Positions 26,001 through 33,639 of a stretch of DNA of 64,000 nucleotides are shown one piece after another. Both the position numbers and the translations under genes were made by a program. This DNA comes from Cladopsammia gracilis (lineage: Eukaryota; Cnidaria; Anthozoa; Scleractinia; Dendrophylliidae). The notes below the pieces were generated by a model. That model was given only the letters and a program-made list of their open reading frames with translations. It did not search any database and was not told the origin of the DNA. Position 1 is the stretch's first letter, and every line of letters begins with the position of its first letter. The stretch covers positions 700,001 to 764,000 of the forward strand of contig JAJGOT010000342.1 in the NCBI GenBank assembly GCA_022457155.1, written 5' to 3'.

Positions 26001-26287
26001 TGATTTGTGCATCCTGTGTTAATATAATGTATATTCTGTCACAGACGAAGATTAAATTTTCCAACATCCCAGTAAACCTTTGGGTCGCATCGTTCATGGT
26101 TTATGCTTTTCACCCGACCCGACAACGTTTCTTCAGTTTGGTGTATACACCTGGGTAAAGTGCATCAGTGTGGAACAAAGTTTCTTGGCTAAGGAAACGA
26201 CACGACCACACCACTGCGTCCTCGCAATTGTGTGTAACGTTTATGTTTTCTCAAACGTACCTGGTGTAGAAGAACTTGTTGATGGAT
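2527..26287 (-). CDS. Glycine-rich, collagen-like multi-exon gene of unknown function
   Basis: Fourteen exons were assembled on the minus strand, in transcript order: 26261-26287, 24017-24148, 21945-22093, 21598-21775, 18364-18471, 16525-16644, 14137-14256, 12777-12884, 11066-11233, 10251-10487, 9172-9410, 8072-8179, 6687-7037 and 5742-5988, followed by 3740-4074 and 2527-2616. All junctions use GT-AG sites, and the carried codon phase agrees at every join. The product has an N-terminal beta-like part, a middle of short interrupted Gly-X-Y runs mixed with Cys-containing segments, and a long helical, mostly Cys-poor C-terminal part with coiled-coil character. I infer an extracellular or matrix protein; the signal peptide and both gene ends were not found. 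Least certain are the 9172 donor (GTGTCT), the 18364 donor (GTCGAA, alternative 18356) and the paired 16525-exon acceptor (alternative 16648). I do not recognise the family. Neighbour NDUFA8 lies far upstream on the same strand. Confidence 0.75.
2648..2905. repeat. Perfect 129-bp tandem duplication
   Basis: Two head-to-tail copies (2648-2776 and 2777-2905) with no difference that I can see, beginning GGTTAAAAATCACATAGAAA and ending TGACGTTT. Lack of divergence implies a very recent duplication or an assembly artefact. It lies in the intron next to exon 2527-2616. Confidence 0.93.
3556..3593 (-). ncRNA. Hammerhead-ribozyme-like motif, Penelope type
   Basis: Read on the minus strand, CTGATGA is followed by A, a perfect GAGGC-AGCA-GCCTC hairpin and GAAACGTCTGAG. 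The CTGANGA box, helix and GAAAC box in this order are the conserved core of a hammerhead ribozyme; minimal versions are known from the terminal repeats of Penelope-like retroelements. The extra A between CTGATGA and the helix departs from the strict consensus, so cleavage activity is doubtful. A T-tract (3594-3625) lies beside it. Most likely the end of a decayed retroelement. Confidence 0.4.
4132..4226. repeat. Short inverted repeat containing CCAAT boxes
   Basis: CTCGCAATCTGATTGGTC near 4136 returns in reverse complement as AACCAATCAGATTGCGAG near 4207. The interior GTGGTAAATGAGAGTCCAGA resembles the arm of the perfect palindrome at 4332-4476, so this is probably an edge of the same mobile family. 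Confidence 0.6.
4332..4476. mobile_element. Perfect 70-bp-arm palindrome
   Basis: The arms 4332-4401 and 4407-4476 are exact reverse complements over 70 bp, separated only by the 5-base spacer ATTTG. The arm contains CACCGGTTTTCCGTGGTGTG and ATTTACGTCATCACATGG. It codes for nothing and lies in an intron of the glycine-rich gene. It is best read as a young foldback MITE; such perfect arms are normally unstable. Confidence 0.9.
5219..5700. mobile_element. Dispersed element, second copy at 33640-33985
   Basis: This stretch and 33640-33985 share about 300 bp at high identity, including GGTGTAAACGGGGAGGGGGG, ACGCATGGATGACTTCACGC and AATGAACAAATGGGGGTCTT. The present copy has an extra CAACAA run near 5491. 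The shared edges (GCCTGC at one side, CGCCTGCTA at the other) look like degenerate inverted ends. No coding capacity is supported. Confidence 0.75.
7692..7759. repeat. (GAT)n microsatellite
   Basis: About 22 uninterrupted GAT units in the intron between exons 6687-7037 and 8072-8179 of the glycine-rich gene. Confidence 0.97.
9546..10025 (-). pseudogene. Penelope-like retroelement remnant (GIY-YIG endonuclease tail)
   Basis: On the minus strand, from about 10020 to a stop at 9786, the translation reads as the end of a GIY-YIG nuclease. It contains CIDHSSAIADHVKNTGHNIK, then DILASGKTDYHCKVKETLF, then IQDLQPALN and a C-terminal LLLY. The spaced H-TGH, the Y-K-E-LFI helix and a late P-LN are typical of the C terminus of Penelope-like element proteins. 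The reverse transcriptase is absent. Bases 9549-9592 are an inverted copy of the coding segment 9974-10020, so the fragment is flanked by part of itself in reverse, a rearrangement often seen with this element class. It sits in the intron between exons 9172-9410 and 10251-10487. Confidence 0.65.
10251..18471 (-). CDS. Interrupted Gly-X-Y cassettes on symmetrical phase-1 exons
   Basis: Exons 18364-18471 (108 nt), 16525-16644 (120), 14137-14256 (120), 12777-12884 (108), 11066-11233 (168) and 10251-10487 (237) all begin and end in phase 1, so each can be duplicated or skipped without breaking frame. Visible runs include GAKGIKGHAGGRGGNAGTPG, GGTGGTGGEG, GATGDVGDNGAPGS, and NAGDGHRGQDGGTGARG. Between them lie Cys-containing stretches (DCTGQTDYCTCNN, GECPGHEDSTFFCQD). 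Proline is scarcer than in fibrillar collagens and no run exceeds about seven triplets, so a continuous triple helix is unlikely. The exon at 10251 starts with the last Gly-rich residues (TPGNRGNDGS) and then turns helical, marking the domain boundary. Confidence 0.75.
11934..12405. mobile_element. Inverted-repeat MITE, sister copy at 26535-26965
   Basis: The left end TTTAAAATGTACCTAAGCCC is mirrored at the right end by GGGGTTAGGTGCACTTTAAA. Inside, GCGTTAGTGAATTATAGAGG is mirrored by CTATAACTCACTAACGCG, giving arms of well over 100 bp. The same inner pair flanks 26580-26880, so at least two copies of the family are in the window. No transposase. Confidence 0.8.
12966..13076. repeat. Short degenerate minisatellite
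   Basis: Alternating units of AGTACCTAAATA and CTACCACTACCACTAAAT repeat about three times with length variation. It is intronic in the glycine-rich gene. Confidence 0.8.
13917..14032 (+). mobile_element. Penelope terminal module with hammerhead-like core
   Basis: GCTCTGACGATGGACTGGCG followed by CTGGAAACCGGC has the CTGANGA and GAAAC boxes of a hammerhead, but with a poor helix. The next bases (GTTAATTTGCCTTATCAACT and onward to AAACCAAATGTTCGTG) match the module at 59820-59880, where a clearer hammerhead-like sequence lies alongside. I infer a decayed Penelope-type terminus. Confidence 0.45.
14786..14960 (-). repeat. Tandem array of a tRNA-derived SINE head
   Basis: About five units of roughly 40 bp. 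On the minus strand each reads GTGTAGTGGTTATCACGTCTC, which is the D-arm and A-box region of a tRNA (compare tRNA-Val). The only unit that continues into an anticodon arm (CCTTGTAAGC, loop with TGT) and a degenerate B-box region is the last one, toward 14745. Only the 5' half has been amplified. A single unrepeated copy of the same SINE type, in plus orientation, is at 15070-15136. Confidence 0.7.
15070..16225 (+). mobile_element. tRNA-derived SINE copy, split by the 15137-16204 insertion
   Basis: GCCTGTAGTGTAATGGTGAT is an A-box-bearing tRNA head. CTGCCTTGTAAGCAG is an anticodon arm with loop CTTGTAA (anticodon TGT, Thr type), and GGGCTTCGATAC is a B-box-like segment. It is interrupted at ATACTTTGC and resumes after 16213 with CGGTGACC. 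It is a pseudogenised or SINE-borne tRNA, not a functional tRNA gene. Confidence 0.65.
15137..16204. mobile_element. 1068-bp element with 84-bp TIRs and 9-bp target duplication (Mutator-like)
   Basis: The left terminus TAGTCTCCCACGCAGCCGTT and its continuation to about 15220 return in reverse complement from 16204 down to about 16121, over about 84 bp with hardly a mismatch. Both outer flanks carry ATACTTTGC (15128-15136 and 16205-16213), a perfect 9-bp duplication. Nine-base duplications with long terminal repeats are typical of Mutator-like elements. The interior has no transposase, so this is a non-autonomous copy. Its high end-to-end identity suggests recent insertion. It lies in the intron between exons 14137-14256 and 16525-16644. 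Confidence 0.85.
16268..16480. mobile_element. Partial copy of the AGAGCAGTTTTCAATTGAGT MITE family
   Basis: It shares GCATTGCTACGCTTTG, CTTTCTCGACCAATCAGAAG, CTTGGCGCC and ACATGTAATTGCTTCGAGCT with the copies at 22354-22639, 24227-24999 and 40364-40648, and ends ACACTCAATTGAAAACTACTCT. The left terminus is lost. The element carries several ATTGG/CCAAT motifs. Confidence 0.75.
16818..18030. mobile_element. TTAA-flanked transposon with a nested MITE
   Basis: TTAAGGTGGTTGAACACAGT at the left is mirrored by ACTGTGTTCAGCCACCTTAA at the right. The terminal TTAAGGTGGCT is the same as in the element at 1104-1824, so both belong to one family. No transposase is seen in its 1.2 kb. Confidence 0.75.
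17394..17803. mobile_element. Inverted-repeat MITE nested in 16818-18030
   Basis: TAGACCAATATCACGCTAGC is mirrored by GCTGGCGTGATATTGGTCTA. An inner palindrome (TTTTTACAAAGAAATGTATG against CATACATTTCTTTGTAAAAA) surrounds a GGACGGGCA-ATCCATGCCCGTCC core. Its position inside the other element gives the order of insertion. Confidence 0.8.
18210..18355. repeat. Dispersed repeat abutting a splice donor
   Basis: TAGCATGGAATTACCGTTTA through AATCCATGCTACAGATTTTT and on to the exon edge matches 40675-40830. The homology continues up to the donor of exon 18364-18471, so the intron side of this splice site is transposon-derived. Confidence 0.65.
18606..19883 (+). repeat. Seventeen-copy 71-bp tandem array of a tRNA-derived SINE head
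   Basis: Units start every 71 bp exactly from 18606 to 19813 with no insertion or deletion. Each contains TCTCGTAGCTCAGTGGTTAG (a perfect RNA polymerase III A box, TAGCTCAGTGG), then GTGTGTGAACCTAGTATATG and CTCGCCACGAG. Only after the last unit does the sequence continue into GGTTCGAATCC (19858-19868), a perfect B box, and a 3' acceptor-like GGGGACTT. Linked variants recur (unit pairs at 19032/19103, 19387/19458 and 19600/19671), showing multi-unit duplication. A dispersed related single copy is at 49200-49320. It lies in the intron between exons 18364-18471 and 21598-21775. Confidence 0.9.
19900..20260. repeat. Interspersed repeat rich in GCGATTT/AAATCGC
   Basis: AAGGCCCGTTTACACAGGCG on the left and CCGCCCGTTTACACATGCGA further right are related. 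The interval is full of TTTTGTCGC, AAATCGC and TTGCA motifs in both orientations. It looks like a mobile element with CG-rich composition unlike its surroundings; open frames through it do not look like protein. Confidence 0.5.
21598..26287 (-). CDS. N-terminal exons of the glycine-rich gene, including a 27-nt microexon
   Basis: Exon 26261-26287 is only 27 nt (2+24+1) and encodes a PSTSSSTPG linker between a strong acceptor (TTTTTCACAG) and a strong donor (GTACGT). Exon 24017-24148 encodes a segment with ECSSLVMNNPTDLHNIP and TVTIPEPKWTETPSIVKI, which looks like beta-strands of a secreted domain. Exon 21945-22093 is helical (HMENLREQLVTQKQFNFD). Exon 21598-21775 begins in phase 0, contains VKIYVREIFGAAESKIVA, and ends with the first Gly-X-Y run, GRNGDNGNHGEDGPQG. 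The exon before the microexon must end in phase 1 and was not found with certainty. Confidence 0.7.
22299..22354. repeat. (ATT)n microsatellite
   Basis: About 19 ATT/TTG units next to the left end of the MITE at 22354-22639. Confidence 0.95.
22354..22639. mobile_element. Complete copy of the AGAGCAGTTTTCAATTGAGT MITE
   Basis: It begins TAGAGCAGTTTTCAATTGAG and ends ACACTCAATTGAAACCTGCTCTA, inverted termini with TA at each end. The interior has ACCAATCAGAAG, CGCTTGGCGCC and TCTGATTGGTTCATTGGATT. It is one of four copies in the window. Confidence 0.85.
22660..23640. repeat. Cluster of overlapping palindromic repeats
   Basis: AATTACAGCTATCCAATTAC recurs as perfect hairpins near 22900-22950 and 23430-23480 (with GTAATTGGATAGCTGTAATT). 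AATTGGACTGAGTGGAGT and ACGAGCACGATT recur around CGCTCGGCCGATTT and its reverse complement. GATGACCAATCACAATCGCG occurs three times. These are several nested or partially duplicated foldback elements and I could not separate their borders. No gene. Confidence 0.7.
23833..24003. mobile_element. Foldback MITE next to exon 24017
   Basis: TATACACCTAATTCAATAAA continues to GGTCATTGGTAATTGG and returns in reverse complement to end at TTGAATTAGGTATATA. Its right edge is about 13 bp from the exon, that is, just inside the 5' splice site on the minus strand. Confidence 0.85.
24227..24999. mobile_element. MITE copy expanded by an internal 32-bp minisatellite
   Basis: Family member with termini TAGAGCGGTTTTTCAATTGA and CACTCAACTGAATACCGCTGTA. 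Near its right end, TGATTGGTTCATTGGATTGT plus 12 bases repeats 11 times at exactly 32 bp (24587-24939). A second element is nested at 24368-24527. Confidence 0.85.
24368..24527. mobile_element. 160-bp MITE nested in the 24227-24999 element
   Basis: GCCTGGTCGCACTACAGTCA is mirrored by TGACTGTAGTGCGACCAGGC. The interrupted host sequence is recovered from the sister copy at 22354-22639, which reads straight through CTTGCTCGCACGCG. Confidence 0.85.
25374..25818. mobile_element. MITE with CAGGGGCGTAGCTA termini and long G tracts
   Basis: CAGGGCGTAGCTAAGATTTT at the left is mirrored by TGTAGCTACGCCCCTG at the right. Tracts of G (near 25405 and 25505) and C (near 25604) lie inside, as is usual for this element type. 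Open frames crossing the G tracts are low-complexity artefacts. Confidence 0.7.
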
Positions 26288-26534
26288 CTGTGAAAAATTA
26301 ACAATTAATGTTTGTTATTTTTAGCATCTATTTGAAAGTGTAAGACCTAAAAGGTTCTACTTTAATTCGATGGCCCAATTTTGTTGAAATTGACTTCATT
26401 AGTAGATTCAAACTGTAATAATTATTTTGGTCCTTTGGCCGCGGATGAAAACTGAAATATTCAGCCATTTTTATTGAAGAAACATTGAAGAAACAGAACT
26501 GACAAAACCGTTATGACATGGGGGATTTGATATA

Positions 26535-26965
26535 AAACAACGTATATTGAATAGTTGAATAGTGAAATATTTGTTGTTTTGAATCGATTTGAACGTAGCG
26601 TTAGTGAGTTATAGAGATTTGAACTTTACAAAATGCTTATTATAGATGACGTCAACTCAGGACTTTTCCATTATTTCTTCTTCAACTTATAATGTGCAGT
26701 TTACAGCTTAAGGACAATCAATTTGAAAAATACTAAATATAAACTGTGTATAGTCAATTATATATTACTTGGAGGTGAAAACAAGTAGCTGCATAACAAA
26801 TGAGTCCTGAATTGACGTCATCTTGTTAGCATTTTGTAAATTCAAATCTCTATAACTCACTAACGCGACGTTTAAAACATGAAATATTTTTATATTCAAC
26901 TATTCCATGTACGCCGTAAAGCTGATTCTGAAAATATGTATTTAAGGGTTATGGGCACATTTTAA
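26535..26965. mobile_element. Inverted-repeat MITE, sister of 11934-12405
   Basis: GCGTTAGTGAGTTATAGAGA is mirrored by CTATAACTCACTAACGCGAC, with matching GATGACGTCAA and TTGACGTCATC further in. It lies upstream of the 27-nt microexon. Confidence 0.8.
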
Positions 26966-27769
26966 AGTGCTTTAAAGAGCTTGAATTATTAAAATACTTC
27001 AAGCTCCAGGAACTTCAAAAATTCAAATAAAATCCAGGACCAGGGTTACGTGAGACTGTACTTAACAAAATAGAAGTATTTGTACTAAATAATGTAAAAC
27101 TGATAACTCATTACCTTGCTTCTTTATTTTGCCTTTTTTCGCGTCTGTTGCTAGGGTACACAAACTCACCAAATTCAACAGCAAAACAACACAGGGTCCC
27201 TTTAACATCGTGTTTAATTACCTGCAAAAGAATACATTTTTCAAGACACAAGGTTGCTTGGTTTGTTCAAGGCTCTTAGATCGCCAAATGTTGATTGTTA
27301 AGTTGTTTGCTTTGTTTTTAATTATTATGTTGAAAGTTTGTTGAGAACTGGTTGCTATGGTAACGAGTTATGACGTCATAAGTAGCATAAGGTCAAGCCA
27401 TTTTTAAACAAAAATGTTTTGTTTTACTTTTTTGGAGAAAAAAGGTATTAAATTCCACCAAAAAGCAACAAAATGTCAAATTGTATCACATTTTAAAAGC
27501 ATAAAATATTTTAATTTCCGCAACTTTTGCGATGAATTTGAATTTTGGTTAAAATTTACCTTATCTTGTAGAGCACATCACAGGCTATCTATTATTAAAA
27601 GGTAAAATGTGGTTATGCAACCACCCCCTCCCCCTTGTACCCCGGTGGTGGCATAAGTTTGCGTGTACGTCCGAGAGTTAGACGGTCACACTATAAAATG
27701 CGTTCTCGTCTCGATTCCTAAATGCCGGTTATTTTCCATGTGAGAGATGGCGCGATGGCCATACAGGGA

Positions 27770-28420
27770 TTAAGCTCCTTTCCGGCCGCGAAGGTAGCCA
27801 AAAACAACCATGCAAGTTGAAAATTGAGTCACGACAATTACCAAATTTCATTTTACCAATCAGTACTGAAGAGATTTCGTTTGATTGCATGCCGGTCGAA
27901 TCGCAGAATTCCATCCACAAACGCAAATGTTAGAACCACCTAATACAGCATAATTTACAGTACCACAGGAAAGTACTGCTCAGTAGCTTTCATTTGAATG
28001 GTCACAGTTTAGGATTTTGATCCACAGACTCAAAAGTTAGAACCACCCGTTGTATAGCATAATAAACAGCACCACAGGAAAGTACTGCTCAGTAGCTTTT
28101 ATTTGAATGGTCACAGTTTAGGATTTTGATCCGCAGACTCAACAGTTAAAATCACCCGTTGTACAGCATAATAAACAGCACCACAGGAACGTACTGCTCA
28201 GTAGCTTTCATTTGAATGATCAGACTTTAGGATTTCCGATTCACAGACTCAAAAGGTAAAACCCTGACCGCCTTGTACAGCAAAATAAAAGTACCAATTC
28301 AGAGAAATGTTCAGTAGCTTTCATGTGAATGGTTACCTGGCAGAATTTCATCCACGGATTCAAAAGTTACAGCTGAACTACATTACACCACACAAGTATT
28401 GACTCTGGCAGTCAAAACCA
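27770..28420. repeat. Tandem array of about 110-bp units, relative of 45881-46534
   Basis: Four to five units carry AAGTACTGCTCAGTAGCTTT and CATTTGAATGGTCACAGTTT, then a variant of ATCCACAGACTCAAAAGTTA. The whole block starts with a GGATTAAGCTCC-type edge and ends in TATTGACTCTGGCAGTC, the same architecture as the 88-bp array at 45881-46534. No gene in 27.1-29.1 kb. Confidence 0.8.
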
Positions 28421-29129
28421 TAAGAATCGGGAAAAACGAATTCATCTTCAATAATGTGTTGGTAAGTTGTGATACCCGCACCCAATGCGGGCGCTTAACA
28501 ATGTCCTCCCATTGTTAAACTGACCTAGACGTCTTGACGTCATGGTATGTTGATGACTCGTTAGTTCTTTGAACTAAAAATCTTTCGAAATGTCATTATT
28601 CAACTTAAATTTCATCTCAACAAAAGAAAACAAAAGGCAGTCTTAACAGTGGACGTTCTACCAAAAATTGAACGAACTGGTTATCACTAGTTTGGTTTGA
28701 CGTTCAGTAACCACTTAAACATGTTAAAATGGTGCCGCTGATGTTGCTAAAAACAACAGTGGCAGTGGCTGCCGCAAGCCACTGATTAACACATAGTTTG
28801 CTTTTCGTATTTTCTGTTCGGGCTTAAGGCGGTCTGAAAATCTTGACTTGATTTATCGTCATTTGTGTTCTGAAGTATTTGTCAATATATTGTAAAAGTG
28901 CCACTTGTGGCTGCAGTGCATCTCATTTTATAGGCTATACTGATTTTTAATTGCCACTCTTTGCTCTAAGGTTGACAAATTTTATTTTAAAGTCCCTATA
29001 AATAACGTTAAATATCACGTTATGATGATGATACGGCTCATATTGACCTATATCAACTGTTATCATAAAGACATGTTATCTGAGTGTAAATTAAAACAAA
29101 ATACGAAACGAGGTATGTTTACCTTAATT

Positions 29130-29400
29130 ACAGATAATAAACAATACACAGAAAAAACGAGTGTGTAAAGTTACACTCTGGGTAGTGTAAATTTACCTCA
29201 TTTTCGCGTTATCGTAACACTAATAAAGTGTAATAAGAAAAATACACCAAATCAGTGTTGAATAACCAAGTCTGTGTTTCTTTACACTGCAACTGTGTGA
29301 CAAAACATTGCGGATATTTTACACAGTTTACATGTAATTTCACACTAAATCGTGTACGTTCAACACCAACTTTGTGTAAAATACGAAGTCACTGCATTTT
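29130..29400. repeat. Cluster of GTGTAA/TTACAC words
   Basis: GTGTAAAGTTACACTC, AGTGTAAATTTACC, AGTGTAATAAG, TTTACACTGCAACTGTGTG and AACACCAACTTTGTGTAAAA alternate in both orientations every 15-25 bases. A richer example is at 37190-37640. Confidence 0.6.
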
Positions 29401-29743
29401 TTCCTACTCTAGATCTACAAGACGTTTGCAGCCGGTTGTTGTTGTGCATAGCACAGGGTACTGAGTCTAGCACTGCCTAGACTGCCTGAGGCTTCGATCT
29501 ACACATACAATGTATACTCTCTTGTTTACTCCGAGTCTTGGAGTCCGGCTGAAACAAGTTGACATAAGTTTTGATATTTTTTTTACATGAGCAATGCTGA
29601 TGCGCAAAAGGTTTTCTACTATATGCCCCGGCAATGAGCAGGAATAGTCAAGAACTAGCGAATTTTGGGAGTCAGGATTGCGTCCACCTGGTGAACTGGA
29701 GAAAGTGTGACAATTTATTCTCCAGTAGGCATACGAGTATCCT

Positions 29744-30313
29744 GAGGGTGGTAAAGGGTTTTTTCGTGATCCGTGAAAGGCCTTTTTTTTTACCCGTGAA
29801 TTGCGAAATGGCCATTTTTTTCCTCGTGAAACGTGATTTGGTTACATACCCGTGAACCGTGAATCGACTTTTTTTTCATGAGCACTGCAAACTGACTGTT
29901 GTTTTTTTCACGTAAAATGCGACTGTAAACCGTGATTCTTTCTTTCTCCCAAAAAATTATCCAGCGAGCGTTTAAATACGCCGGTGGTAAATTGCGTGAC
30001 GAATGCATGACCGTGACTGATCGTCATTCTGGAACCCAGGTCACTCTACAAGGTTAGGTAATTTAACACAACATCGGCAAAACAAAGAACTCGGCTTTCT
30101 TTTTACATCAGGAAGAATGAGGAGTGGACGGTCGGTGAAGACAGCAAACAAAGCTGTACTTTGGATGTAATTTAATTTGCAAAAAGTAAGGAATCTCTTT
30201 TTTTTCGTGAAATGGCCATTTTATTCTCCGTGAAACGTGAAATGACATTTTTATTTTTCGTGAAACGTGATCTAGACCCCCCCCCCCCCCCCCCCCCCCC
30301 CTTTACCACCCTC
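29744..30313. mobile_element. DNA transposon with GAGGGTGGTAAAG termini
   Basis: GAGGGTGGTAAAGGGTTTTT is mirrored by CCCCTTTACCACCCTC. The interior carries repeated CGTGAAACGTGAAATG and AAATGGCCATTTT motifs. No coding capacity. Confidence 0.75.
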
Positions 30314-30454
30314 TATCCTGGGTGCCAGAGGTTTTTCTTGCGCGGTTTCCGGTGTCGGTTATGTCTCTATTCTCGCGGCTTCGCCACTCGTTGATCGGCC
30401 TTCGGCCGGCAAGTCACGAAGCTCGCCGCGAGAATACCTCTGGTACCCAGGGTA
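30314..30454. mobile_element. Palindromic MITE with GGTGCCAGAGG termini
   Basis: TATCCTGGGTGCCAGAGGTT is mirrored by ACCTCTGGTACCCAGGGTA. An inner CTCGCGGCTTCGCC matches GGCGAGCTTCGTG-type bases around GGCCTTCGGCC. It adjoins the preceding element. Confidence 0.7.
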
Positions 30455-31289
30455 GCATGCGAGCGTAATTTGTGTCAACATGCCTCCGCGATTAATAAAC
30501 TTCTTGTGTGACGCTTGTGTTCTCCTTCTGTGTATCATGCGAAATTTCATAAAAAGAGTTTCACATCTAAAATATCTGAAGTGAATTTTGATGGTCAGAC
30601 AGCCAGTCAGACGATACTTGGGAAGTTTATCGCTCCTGAACGTCCATGAGTGATTTAAAGTGCCTACAGTTTCTGCGGTCAGCACCTTTTGCTACATGTC
30701 ATGCGCTGTTGACCAGTTGAAAAGAGCGCTCGATTCGGTTGCTTCGTTTAGGTCGGCATTGATTTGCTTTGGATTTAACTGTTTAACACCGCTGTATCTT
30801 AGTTTGTGTCATTACGATCAACTACCTGGTTGGTGTTCCTGCTGCTGCGACCCTCGAGACGCGATAAGTGACTTCTTTCATATTTTTGTAATCAAAACAG
30901 ATGTGCATAAAATCTAAGCTTATGAGTCTTATGGCGGACAACACGAAAGGTCAATAATCCATGCTTTTTGTTCTGGAATTACTGCCACATCAAAACCACC
31001 AGGTGACTGAAAAAGAAATACGTTTCTTGCGTTGTAAATAAAGATGAAACTCGTCCTTGAACGGTTTTCTGGTTTTCGTGCAGAACAGTATAGCAGTGGA
31101 ATGGAGTCTATCAAATTACAGTCGGTTAGAAATTTCTATTGTTTCACTGTTGTTTACATTGTGTAACGCCGGTTTAGTGCCTTTTGAATAAATGCACGAC
31201 ATGAAACACATTTTAAATATAATATATTGACTTGAGCAAATTAATCCAGAACGAAATAGACGATCGTGGCGGTCAAACCTGTTTAAAAT

Positions 31290-33010
31290 GAACTTAGGCT
31301 GTTTTGGCGCCAAAAATCGTGGAATTCAATGTCGCGCTCTCTTTCACATTAATTTGAATTGTGCCCTGAAAAAAATTAATTATGGTAAACAGAAGCAACA
31401 CTGATGTTCCACCACCCTTTGAAAGTCAAAATTTAAATAAAAGGCTGAAACCATACACAGCTTGTAAAATCAATATCGCCCTCTCTTTCATGATCACAGT
31501 GTGCTTGGCATAGTTATGTAAAGTGGACTTTGCCGCTTTTTACTAGCTCCAATGTTGAGTGGCATCTGCCGCTCATTACTTGGACTGTGCTTCTTGAAAT
31601 ATGGTGATTTTTTATTGGAATTAGGACTGTGGAATTTATGAGTTCGAGAGAGAGAGAAAAATGCATGTAAAATGATAAAGTTCAAAAGTATACAATCATT
31701 GTGATAATAAAATTAACTTAGGTTGTTTTGGCACCAAAGTCATGGAATTCAATGTTGCCTTTTCTTTCACATTAATTTGAATTGTTCCCCTAATATAGTA
31801 ATTATTGTAAACAGAAGCAACACTGGTGTTCCACCACCATTTGAATGTTAATTTTAAAGAAAAAATATTTTGCTGAAACCATACACAGCTTTAATAAAAT
31901 CAACATTGCCCTCTCTTTCATGATCACAGTGTGCTTGGCATAGTTATGTAAAGTGGACTTTGCCGCTTTTTACTAGCTCCATTGTTGAGTGGCATCTGCC
32001 CGCTCATTACTTGGACTGTGCTTCTTGAAAGATGGTGATTGTTGATTGGAATTAAGACTGTGGAATTTGTGAGTTTGAGGGAGGGGGAAAAATACAATGT
32101 ACATGTAAAATGATAAAGTTCAAAAGACAAGTACGTATAATAATAAAATTAACTTAGGCTGTTTTGGCACCAAATTCATGGAATTCAATGTCACCCTTTC
32201 TTTCACATTAATTTGAATTGTTCCCTTAAATAAAGTGATTATTGTAAACAGAAGCAAACACTGATATTCCACCACCATTCGAATGTCAATTTTAAACAAA
32301 AAATTATTTTGCTGAAACCATACACAGCTTATAAAATCAATACTGCCCTCTCTTTCATGATCACAGTGTGCCTGGCATAGTTATGTAAAGTGGACTTTGC
32401 CGCTTTTTACTAGCTCCAATGTTGAGTGGCATCTCCCCGCTCATTACTTGGACTGTGCTTCTTGAAAGATGGTGATTGTTAATTGGAATTAAGACTGTGG
32501 AATTTGTGAGTTTGAGAGAGAGGGGGAGAAATACATGTGAAATGGTAAAGTTCAAAGTTAAATTTATGTCTCTCATATTATTGTAAACAAATATTTTCAT
32601 CAAACAGAAACTACCCAATTATTATTTTTTCAGCTTTCAATCAAGAAATGTTCTTATTTTGATACATAATTCACTTTTTGGTTTCGAGAATCAGAGTAAA
32701 AGTTTATTGAAGGTGTTTTAGTTTATGAACAACATGTAAACTGCTGTGATGCTGTCATGGTGAACAGAAGTGAAACTGAAATTTCAAGTGTTCTTATAAA
32801 TTTTTGTGATAAACTCGTAAATTCATTTAAAGAGTACCATGTCACTACAGTAAGAATGAATGTCATCCTCTCTTTTAAGATCACAGTGTTCCTGGCATGG
32901 TTGTGTGAAGTGGGTTTCCACTTCTTACCAGCTCCAAAGTTGAGTGGCTTTCATCCGCTCATTACATGTACTTGGGCTCTGCTTCTATAAAGACGGTGAT
33001 TGTTGATTGG
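31290..33010. repeat. Macro-tandem repeat, about 430-bp units
   Basis: Three closely similar units (marker TTGGCATAGTTATGTAAAGT at about 31505, 31936 and 32374) plus a diverged fourth ending near 33010. Each includes TTCATGATCACAGTGTGC, GTTGAGTGGCATCT and GGAATTCAATGT. Minus-strand open frames recur in each unit but change in the same non-coding fashion, so I do not call a gene. Confidence 0.85.
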
Positions 33011-33639
33011 AATTAAGACAGGCAGAAAAAGGGAATTGAAGTTTACCAGCTAATAAAGCTTTAACTTTCACTTTCACATTTTTTATAAAGTGTTTTTGTG
33101 CGACTTTGCCCAACAAAGACCTTTTCTAATGATCCACATGTACTTTGTTATTTTTGTTTTCGAGATGAGTCATGGAAGGAGGAAAATATTTTGACGCATG
33201 CAGGGCACCTGAGCTGTAATGTATTGCATTGTTAAGGTAAAATATATTTATATATATATATATTGTAATATTCTGAAGACAAGTGCAAAGGATTTTTTTT
33301 GTGGGCTTAGCATGTACAATAATGTTGCTGTGCTTGTAACACTGAAAATGACCGAGTTTAATATAAGCCTAAACAAAGTTACATGTACAATTTAATCCTG
33401 ATATGGAAAACATTGTTTTGTAGACAGATTTTTTGAACGTACAGTACATGTACATGTAGTATGGGCTTTTGCAGCCAAAAATAGAAAACATATGTTATTG
33501 TGGGGTTTTGTGAAAAAAAAAAACATAAAAAAAGAATGTCTTTCTCTACTGATATAAGAAATACATTGTATTTCAAATTTTTGATTGACTGGTGCATTAA
33601 AGTGTGAGATTTACCTGCAACAATAGTTTTTAATTCATA

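Noticed and set aside
27116..27222. Possible minus-strand exon (KGTLCCFAVEFGEF)
   Set aside because: Open and flanked by GT-AG, but its phase does not join the neighbouring exon and the flanking sequence is repeated elsewhere in the window.
30929..31114. Minus-strand frame with SPGGFDVAVIPEQKAW
   Set aside because: No matching splice phase or neighbour exon; probably a repeat remnant.
31494..32618. Three similar minus-strand frames of 63-85 codons
   Set aside because: They follow the 430-bp macro-repeat; frame and stop positions drift between units.
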